From NCBI GenBank assembly GCA_002499345.1, contig DALF01000008.1:48159-97179 (forward strand): a stretch of DNA of 49,021 nucleotides, written 5' to 3'. A model generated the notes under the pieces. The model searched no databases. It saw nothing but the letters and a program-made list of their open reading frames with translations, and was not told where the DNA came from. This stretch comes from Euryarchaeota archaeon UBA170 (GTDB taxonomy: Archaea; Thermoplasmatota; Poseidoniia; Poseidoniales; Thalassarchaeaceae). The position numbers and the translations under genes were made by a program. Shown here piece by piece: positions 43,689-49,021 of this stretch. The stretch's first letter is position 1; each line of letters begins with the position of its first letter.

Positions 43689-44162
43689 ATGTCATGGTGG
43701 ATTTTTCCTACTACCGCAGACGTTGGAATAAGGTCCTTCTCAAATTCAATTGAGGGCATCATCAGGGAAACAACTCTTGGAATCCAGGAATATCAGCTCC
43801 TAGGGCCCATACAGGAACTTAATTCACTCGTTAGGCATAATGCTACATGGGCTGTTCCGATAACTGGTAATGATATGGAAAGAGGACTAGTTAGGTGGCT
43901 AGAAGAGGTACTATACAGAGGATATGGAGAGGGTCAGTGGCTAGTTGACATTTCCATTTCGACTTCTAATGAGTACATATCTGGACATGTATCTTGGGTA
44001 GATTCGGATTCCATTGAGAGAGAAATTGAGGTCAAGGCTATCACCATGCATGAGCTAATTCTCAAGGAGATTCCTGAAGGGGGAACTGTCAGAGGAATAA
44101 TGCCAGAGGTGCCCGATTTTGAAGGTCCTGGATGGATTTCACAAGTCATTCTTGATATCTAG
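43689..44162 (+). CDS. Archease, RtcB ligase cofactor
   Basis: Helps RtcB bind GTP and turn over. The 157-residue product fits the family: N-terminal TTADVGIRSFSNSIEGI (Asp11), middle DMERGLVRWLEEVLYRGY, then VSWVDSD and EREIEVKAITMHELILKE (where archeases have (E)VKA.T.H), and the C-terminal VILDI ending, whose aspartate is a metal ligand in archeases. Sequence is divergent at the first motif (usually A(D/E)(V/I)(G/A)(I/V)) but spacing and length are right. The rtcB gene is 8.4 kb upstream on the other strand. It converges on the TauE-like gene with a 4-base overlap. Confidence 0.82.
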   Translation: MSWWIFPTTADVGIRSFSNSIEGIIRETTLGIQEYQLLGPIQELNSLVRHNATWAVPITGNDMERGLVRWLEEVLYRGYGEGQWLVDISISTSNEYISGHVSWVDSDSIEREIEVKAITMHELILKEIPEGGTVRGIMPEVPDFEGPGWISQVILDI

Positions 44163-44896
44163 GAAGCGGCTTCCAACAAGTACATGGCCCCACTGAGCAT
44201 TATCCCTATCATCACTCCATTCCGGATTAATTCTGACTCTAGTGAATTCAACCATCTCTTGCCCACCCTAGCTCCAATAAGCGCGGATACTACCAATATC
44301 AGTATTAGGCTTAAGTGCGAGTAAATCTCACTGCTTCTATATGCGAGATAAACCGGAATCCTTGATAAATCAACGCATAATGCTAGAATACTCGCGGTGG
44401 CGGCATATGACATCTTATCGGGAATTCTCTTGGAGAGAAACATCGACCGAAGGGCGCCCTGATGTCCTGAAAGGCCTCCCATGAAGCCAGATCCAAAACC
44501 CCCAAATCTGTCATTAGCCTCGGGGATTCTGTAACCTGTCCACCTTTCACTAATTGTGAGAATTGGAAGAATCATCAATGCCAACCCGAGAATTCCTAAG
44601 AGGGGCTTCTGAGGTACTTGACTCTGAAGGGTGGCGCCGGTTATTGAACCGAATACTAGCCAAACACCATATCTCCTAAATGCGGTGAAATCAACATTCT
44701 CCCAGAGCAGAGCTAATTTTCCTGCATTATGGGCTCCATGAACTATCGCGACCACCGCTACTGCCTCATGCGGGGGCATCAGTACCAGAACTAGGGGAGT
44801 AAGTATTGTAGAGAGTCCGAAACCAGCCGGAACCGTCAGAGCGGCCGTAACAAAAGCGCCGATCGCTACAAGCGCAAGTAACTCATCCACAGTCAA
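44159..44896 (-). CDS. TauE/SafE-family membrane permease
   Basis: Putative anion exporter or sulfur/organic-acid transporter. The 245-residue protein has about seven hydrophobic segments and a pair of related halves. Typical motifs are LTVPAGFGLSTILTPLVLVL and GFGSGFMGGLSGHQGALRSMFL; the second is the conserved GF..G.(L/F)GG..G..G motif of the family. Substrate cannot be told from sequence. It is followed after 38 bases upstream in coding sense by guaC on the same strand, but functional linkage is not evident. Confidence 0.85.
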   Translation of the reverse strand: MTVDELLALVAIGAFVTAALTVPAGFGLSTILTPLVLVLMPPHEAVAVVAIVHGAHNAGKLALLWENVDFTAFRRYGVWLVFGSITGATLQSQVPQKPLLGILGLALMILPILTISERWTGYRIPEANDRFGGFGSGFMGGLSGHQGALRSMFLSKRIPDKMSYAATASILALCVDLSRIPVYLAYRSSEIYSHLSLILILVVSALIGARVGKRWLNSLESELIRNGVMIGIMLSGAMYLLEAAS

Positions 44897-44934
44897 CGGA
44901 AAATAAAGCTGTTAAATTCTGTTTCCCAGATAGT

Positions 44935-45987
44935 TTACTCTTCAACATTGAATCTTTGATATACTTCATTGGTCGTCTGTGTGACTCTGATGAACGTGGT
45001 ACACTTGGGCAGATCCTTGATCCTTCTAGCGCCTACATAGGAGCATGCAGACCTAACTCCTCCGAGTATTGATTGGACAGTCTCCTCCAAAGCTCCCCTG
45101 TATGGGACTCTGACCTCCTTTCCTTCAGGTGCTCTATGCTTGGCCACTTCTCCATAGTACTCCTGCATTGCCTTCGCAGAGGACATGCCATAGAATGACT
45201 TGTACATCTTTCCATTACCCTCATCTACTAACTCTCCTCCTGACTCATCATGGCCTGCTAGCATCCCTCCCAGCATTACGAAGTCAGCTCCAGCAGCGAA
45301 GGCCTTGGCTACGTCTCCAGGTGAAGAGCAACCGCCATCAGCCATTACATGGCCTCCCAATCCGTGCGCAGCGTCAGCACATTCTGAGATTGCAGATAGC
45401 TGAGGGTATCCAACGCCGGCTACCTTTCTAGTAGTGCAAACCGAACCAGGACCTATTCCAACCTTCACAACATCAGCTCCAGCTAAGATAAGCGCCTCAG
45501 TCATCTCCCTGGTGGCTACATTGCCTGCAATGATAATACAGTTTGAATAGCTCTTCCTGACGTCCTTAATGAAGTCTAGAAAGACTTCCCTATATCCATT
45601 TGCCACATCTACGCATATCATGGACAAGTCAGAACTTGTGGTCATCTTCTTCTTCAATAACTCCAGACTATCTTCAGTTGATCCACATGTGATCGCTACA
45701 AATCTAGGATCGATTCCATTCTTCCATGCATCAGAGCACTGTCTCGTGGAGTAGAATTTCTGTAGACAGGTCAGCATGCCATGCTTCTGGAGAACCTCGG
45801 CAACCCCGAATACCCCTGTAGTATCCATGTTGGCGGCGACCACAGGTACTCCCTGCCAGGTCGTATCAGAATGTCTGAACTTGAACTCTCTAACCAAAGT
45901 TACATCCGATCTAGAGACCAGCGTACTACGCTTCGGCCGGATTAATACATCATCAAATGTCAGCTTAACATCATGCTCTACACGCAT
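44935..45987 (-). CDS. guaC: GMP reductase, bacterial/eukaryotic GuaC type
   Basis: NADPH-dependent deamination of GMP to IMP, purine salvage. The 350-residue chain lacks the CBS domains of IMP dehydrogenase and matches E. coli GuaC in length and motifs. These are MRVEHDVKLTFDDVLIRPKR at the start, VPVVAANMDTTGVF, ICVDVANGYREVFLDF, GADVVKVGIGPGSVCTTR with catalytic Cys184, MADGGCSSPGDVAKAFAAG, FVMLGGMLAGHDESGGE, FYGMSSAKAM and LGGVRSACSYVGARR. GMP reductase is uncommon in archaea, so transfer from bacteria is plausible. With purC in the window it shows both purine synthesis and salvage. Confidence 0.93.
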   Translation of the reverse strand: MRVEHDVKLTFDDVLIRPKRSTLVSRSDVTLVREFKFRHSDTTWQGVPVVAANMDTTGVFGVAEVLQKHGMLTCLQKFYSTRQCSDAWKNGIDPRFVAITCGSTEDSLELLKKKMTTSSDLSMICVDVANGYREVFLDFIKDVRKSYSNCIIIAGNVATREMTEALILAGADVVKVGIGPGSVCTTRKVAGVGYPQLSAISECADAAHGLGGHVMADGGCSSPGDVAKAFAAGADFVMLGGMLAGHDESGGELVDEGNGKMYKSFYGMSSAKAMQEYYGEVAKHRAPEGKEVRVPYRGALEETVQSILGGVRSACSYVGARRIKDLPKCTTFIRVTQTTNEVYQRFNVEE

Positions 45988-46029
45988 TGGGACCTTACTA
46001 CTCCAACGAAGGTGAGCTTATGACAATTA

Positions 46030-48231
46030 TCATGAAAGAACTGGGCCCGGATTGTCCCAATAATACCACAATTGTCTCTGATCGCCATCCCATGCGGTGA
46101 AGTATAGCTTATCTCCAGCGATAGTAAGCCACCATGGCCAACTGCCATTTTCCCCTTGATGGACATCCACCACCAGCTCCGTGCCAAGCTCTGTTCCATC
46201 TGATCTCCAAAGCTCTACTCCATTTTCTCCGTCGTCAGCACTGAAGTAGAAATGGCTATCGTATGTAAGTGTGTAATCACCATGCCAGTGCGCGGTAGAG
46301 CCCCATGATAAACTACTATTCACGCCAACTCTGATGTCTTTTACCATGTTAGTTCCTGCCTCAGTACCGTCAGTCCTCCATAGTTCCCACCCATGAACTC
46401 CATCATTTGCTCCAAAATAAACAAATCCTCCCATTTCCTTCATTGGCCCCGTAGGATCGCTCGAGTTATTTCCTAGATTGATATCTTTTACCATTCTAGT
46501 GCCCTCTTCAGTATTGTCCGTTATCCAAAGCTCTCTCCCATTTTCGCCATCTTCTGCTGAAAACAGCATTTCACTGCCTAGCTTAGTTAGCCACATGGGG
46601 TTACTAGAGTTATTTAATCCAGGCCAAATGTCTTTCACCATATTAGTAGAAAAGGCATCTCCTTGGCTGTAGTGTAGCTCCTGTCCGTTAACTCCATCAT
46701 TTGCTGACAGATATATTCCTCCCGAACCAGGTGTAATATGAATCGGATTACTGCCTTCAGGACCGGGATTAATGTCCTTTACTAGAAATAGCCCCCCTCC
46801 TAGTTGCAGTCCAAATCTATAGAGCTCTCTCCCGTAATTCTCTGTCTCTCCGGTAAACCATACTTGATTTCCCTTGTATGTCATATCTCTGGGGACAGAG
46901 CCATCCCAGTCTGCACAACATTGGGACAGTCCATTGCCATCGGTCCAGGAGCTTGTCTCTGGCTCTATATTGGCTATCATCCTAGTACCAGTCGTGGTTC
47001 CGTCACTTATCCACAGCTCTTCTCCTTTGGGATATCCCTCTTCTCCCACTCCTCCTATGGCTTTGATACTGCTGAATACTACTCTATCACTCGCCCCCCC
47101 TTCGCCAGGAATAATCACTAGCTCAGTAATTCCCGCGGAGTCAAATTCACAACCATTGCAATCGTAATCCCAGTCTGCCCAGAAGTCATAAACCACATTT
47201 GTTCCTTCCTCCGTACCATCGCTGACCCAGAGCGTTGGGAACCCGCCATTGTTTTCATAGTACATGTGCATCGATGCCGTGAAAAACAATTTGTTGTTTC
47301 CTGCAACTAGTTCGACATCGTTGAATATACTGTCCCACGTGATATCGAACGTAGAACCCCAATTCTCGCAATCCTCAGTTTGCTCGCCGGTATCCGGGTC
47401 TGCAGTCGTTGAACAGTCTTCCCCCCTGATATCCTTCACTATGTACGAACCAGACATTGTGCCATCACTCCTCCATAATTCCCAACCGTGAATCCCATCG
47501 TCAGCAATGAAATAGAGTACGTCATCCAGTACTGCCGTTCTCTGCTGGGCCCAATTATGTTCTGCAGTAGTTTCATTGTAGACCATCCCATAGTTTCCCG
47601 GGCATTCTCCAACCGTGAATTCAACCTCATCATAGCTGATTAAACCATCTCCCTCTATTCCGAGCCCCTCGCCACTGTCATATCCTACGTCCATCAATAG
47701 TCCTGGATTATCCATGGGGCATTCAGATGTCCTGTAGTTCAGAGTATATGTCAACCCGTCCATTACTCCTTGCAGGGTGGAGATGGTCCCCTCTAGTTGT
47801 GAGATATGACTCTGAAGTAGCAGGAGATCTTCTGTTAGGTCGGAAATCTGAACACTCATCTCCTCAATTTCATCATTTAGTGTGGATATTTCCATTTCAA
47901 GAGTAGATTGATTCTCAGAAGAATCGTTGAGCTGTAGCATGATTTCTTCATGTTGCAACAATAACTCATCCCTCAAACCCTCCATCGTAGAAATTGTAAT
48001 GGCCTGCTCCGTAATACTAGATTGAGCCAAAGCAAGACTTACAGTCGCCTCGGAAAGTGCACTTTCCAAAGTGGCAATCTCTGATAACGCGTTATCGTAA
48101 TCGTTGATTGAATCATTTAAGTCAGACTCAAGGACCTCTACCCTCTCATCATTTTCCGAATCATTCCCCGCGCAACCCGATAGCAATGAACCGACGAAAA
48201 GTAACGCGATAACTACTGACTTGACTCTCAT
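46030..48231 (-). CDS. Secreted lipoprotein with coiled coil and ELW-SDGT propeller-like repeats
   Basis: The 733-residue product begins with a lipoprotein-like signal, LLFVGSLLSGCAGN (lipobox Cys20). A long heptad-type coiled coil follows (residues about 28-165, rich in Leu, Glu, Ser: LSEIATLESALSEATVSLAL). The C-terminal 550 residues contain about eight repeats with the core ELWRSDGTxxGTxMVKDI (variants ELWISDGT, ELWITDNT, ELWRTDGT, TLWVSDGT). Each is preceded by strands such as FYFSADDGENG, consistent with a beta-propeller. Probably a surface protein projecting the propeller on a stalk. No enzyme motif was seen. Confidence 0.85.
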   Translation of the reverse strand: MRVKSVVIALLFVGSLLSGCAGNDSENDERVEVLESDLNDSINDYDNALSEIATLESALSEATVSLALAQSSITEQAITISTMEGLRDELLLQHEEIMLQLNDSSENQSTLEMEISTLNDEIEEMSVQISDLTEDLLLLQSHISQLEGTISTLQGVMDGLTYTLNYRTSECPMDNPGLLMDVGYDSGEGLGIEGDGLISYDEVEFTVGECPGNYGMVYNETTAEHNWAQQRTAVLDDVLYFIADDGIHGWELWRSDGTMSGSYIVKDIRGEDCSTTADPDTGEQTEDCENWGSTFDITWDSIFNDVELVAGNNKLFFTASMHMYYENNGGFPTLWVSDGTEEGTNVVYDFWADWDYDCNGCEFDSAGITELVIIPGEGGASDRVVFSSIKAIGGVGEEGYPKGEELWISDGTTTGTRMIANIEPETSSWTDGNGLSQCCADWDGSVPRDMTYKGNQVWFTGETENYGRELYRFGLQLGGGLFLVKDINPGPEGSNPIHITPGSGGIYLSANDGVNGQELHYSQGDAFSTNMVKDIWPGLNNSSNPMWLTKLGSEMLFSAEDGENGRELWITDNTEEGTRMVKDINLGNNSSDPTGPMKEMGGFVYFGANDGVHGWELWRTDGTEAGTNMVKDIRVGVNSSLSWGSTAHWHGDYTLTYDSHFYFSADDGENGVELWRSDGTELGTELVVDVHQGENGSWPWWLTIAGDKLYFTAWDGDQRQLWYYWDNPGPVLS

Positions 48232-48324
48232 GAAACTCCTTATCGCCCGAGACTATTAGAAGTTCCTCTCGATTAACTAATATTGAGGATATATCCTTAA
48301 TATTCAAAGATTGTAATTGTATTT

Positions 48325-48402
48325 TGGTGCTCGTGCCGGGATTTGAACCCGGGTCGTCGCCTCGAGAGGGCGACATGATGGACCGAACTACACCACACGA
48401 GC
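48325..48402 (-). tRNA. tRNA-Glu (anticodon CTC)
   Basis: On the minus strand acceptor GCTCGTG pairs with CACGAGC. The anticodon arm is TCGCC-CTCTCGA-GGCGA (anticodon CTC), and the T arm CCGGG-TTCAAAT-CCCGG. Discriminator A is followed by an encoded CCA at 48325-48327. D arm GGTGTAGTTCGGTCCATCAT is typical for archaeal Glu. No intron. Confidence 0.96.
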
Positions 48403-48498
48403 GGCATTAGCGCCACCCACCTTCCATATTTGAAAACAGTGGGTAACTCAATAACCGCCATTTTCACTTTCACTTTTACTCTCACTCTGTTGCCTTGG

Positions 48499-48510
48499 TT
48501 AATATGTAAA
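48499..48510 (+). promoter_or_regulatory. TATA element for a leaderless transcript
   Basis: TTAATATGTAAA is centred about 25 bases before ATG 48529, the spacing expected when an archaeal transcript starts at or near the start codon. A run of TCACTT-like pyrimidine units precedes it at about 48463-48488. Confidence 0.4.
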
Positions 48511-48528
48511 TCACATCAACAGCATAAC

Positions 48529-48801
48529 ATGAACGCAAACAATAACTACGATTTGGACGTAACATACCAAAAGAGGCCAGAGCCTTACAGGATTGTTCCT
48601 CTAAACTCACTTAGGATAGCTAACAGTGAACTAAGGGCAAGTGATGACTCTCTCGTCAGTGGAGGGGGCCGTCTAGCCAATCTTGGCTCTTGGAAGCCTC
48701 TACCAAGACTCTCCACACCTGTTGAGGTTTCTCCTTCTTCATGGAAGGGACTGAGATCAAGAATGAAATTCAGTCAACAGGAGATAGGAGCGTCGATCTG
48801 A
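48529..48801 (+). CDS. Hypothetical 90-residue protein
   Basis: The product (MNANNNYDLDVTYQKRPEPYR...) has no recognised domain, signal or membrane helix. Middle and C-terminal parts are serine- and arginine-rich (SSWKGLRSRMKFSQQEIGASI). The longer frame to 48430 includes the polypyrimidine promoter region and is rejected. Its TGA overlaps the ATG of the following gene (ATGA), so the two are translationally coupled and may act together. Confidence 0.6.
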   Translation: MNANNNYDLDVTYQKRPEPYRIVPLNSLRIANSELRASDDSLVSGGGRLANLGSWKPLPRLSTPVEVSPSSWKGLRSRMKFSQQEIGASI

Positions 48802-49021
48802 TGTCCAAAACAACAAGACTTAGAGAAGAAGTAAGAACACTATTAGAGCAAAGAGGTTCTGCAAACACGGTAGAAATATTCGACCATCTCAATGAGAGAT
48901 TTAGATGGGGGGCCACTATGAATCAGGTTGGCAATATTCTGGCCAAAGATACGAGATTCGATAAAATCGGTCATGTCAGGGGGCAATTCAGGGGTAGCAC
49001 CTACACAGTATGTGTCTGGGG
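48801..49021 (+). CDS. Winged-helix-like protein, 5' part only (continues beyond window)
   Basis: Only the first 73 codons are visible: MSKTTRLREEVRTLLEQRGSA, then TVEIFDHLNERFRWGATMNQVGNILAK, then FDKIGHVRGQFRGSTYTVCVW. The order helix, helix, recognition-like helix, strand hairpin resembles a winged-helix domain, so a DNA-binding or regulatory role is likely. No stop codon occurs before the window ends. Coupled to the preceding 90-residue gene by a four-base overlap. Confidence 0.55.
   Translation, partial: MSKTTRLREEVRTLLEQRGSANTVEIFDHLNERFRWGATMNQVGNILAKDTRFDKIGHVRGQFRGSTYTVCVW

Noticed and set aside
48463..48488. Short TCACTT-like pyrimidine repeat taken as a possible CRISPR or tandem array
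   Set aside because: Units are imperfect, only a few bases long and confined to about 25 bases before a promoter.

Overview
The window looks like a chromosome segment from a heterotrophic marine euryarchaeon, most likely Poseidoniia (Marine Group II). Archaeal signs are the rpoE'-spt4-rps24e-rps27ae cluster, an archaeal D-aminoacyl-tRNA deacylase (DtdA), archaeal alanyl-tRNA synthetase, RtcB with archease, and an HVO_0476-like zinc protein. The lineage is inferred from gene content, dense packing, and several giant secreted proteins with single C-terminal membrane anchors. Placement below archaeal level was not tested by alignment.

Layout. 1-3602: end of a DUF4129-like membrane protein, an unknown gene, an XPD/Rad3-type Fe-S helicase and a tandem ribbon-helix-helix (RHH) regulator. 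A 26-bp palindrome in front of the regulator faces an HD-domain phosphohydrolase (3729-5060). 5167-9399: bacterial-type glutamate dehydrogenase convergent with a polar amino-acid ABC transporter whose permease carries an extracytoplasmic beta-propeller. 9506-16721: purC, an unknown gene and a 1888-residue surface protein. 16722-18222: transcription/ribosome cluster with a structured leader, including a 57-residue S27ae gene. 18233-25040: propeller-like protein, dtdA, proline dehydrogenase, zinc protein, methyltransferase-like protein, membrane subtilase, and a membrane protein with a zinc-ribbon tail. 25107-25358: tRNA-Ser(GGA) and tRNA-Thr(GGT). 25445-32329: a 2294-residue surface protein. 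32450-40520: small coiled-coil protein, AlkA-like glycosylase, secreted His-rich protein, rtcB, alaS, class I aminotransferase, and an orphan apparently starting at CTG. 40596-48402: calcium-repeat protein, archease, TauE/SafE permease, GMP reductase, ELW-SDGT repeat lipoprotein and tRNA-Glu(CTC). The end holds a short orphan overlapping a winged-helix-like partial gene.

Together the genes fit peptide and amino-acid heterotrophy: surface adhesin/hydrolase-like proteins, a subtilase, amino-acid uptake, and catabolism through proline dehydrogenase, glutamate dehydrogenase and an aminotransferase. They sit among core translation, tRNA-repair and purine genes. Nothing points to phage, insertion sequences, CRISPR arrays or an integrated element. 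The least ordinary signals are the propeller-permease fusion, the structured RNA leader before rpoE', the palindrome beside the tandem RHH regulator, and the CTG start at 39429.
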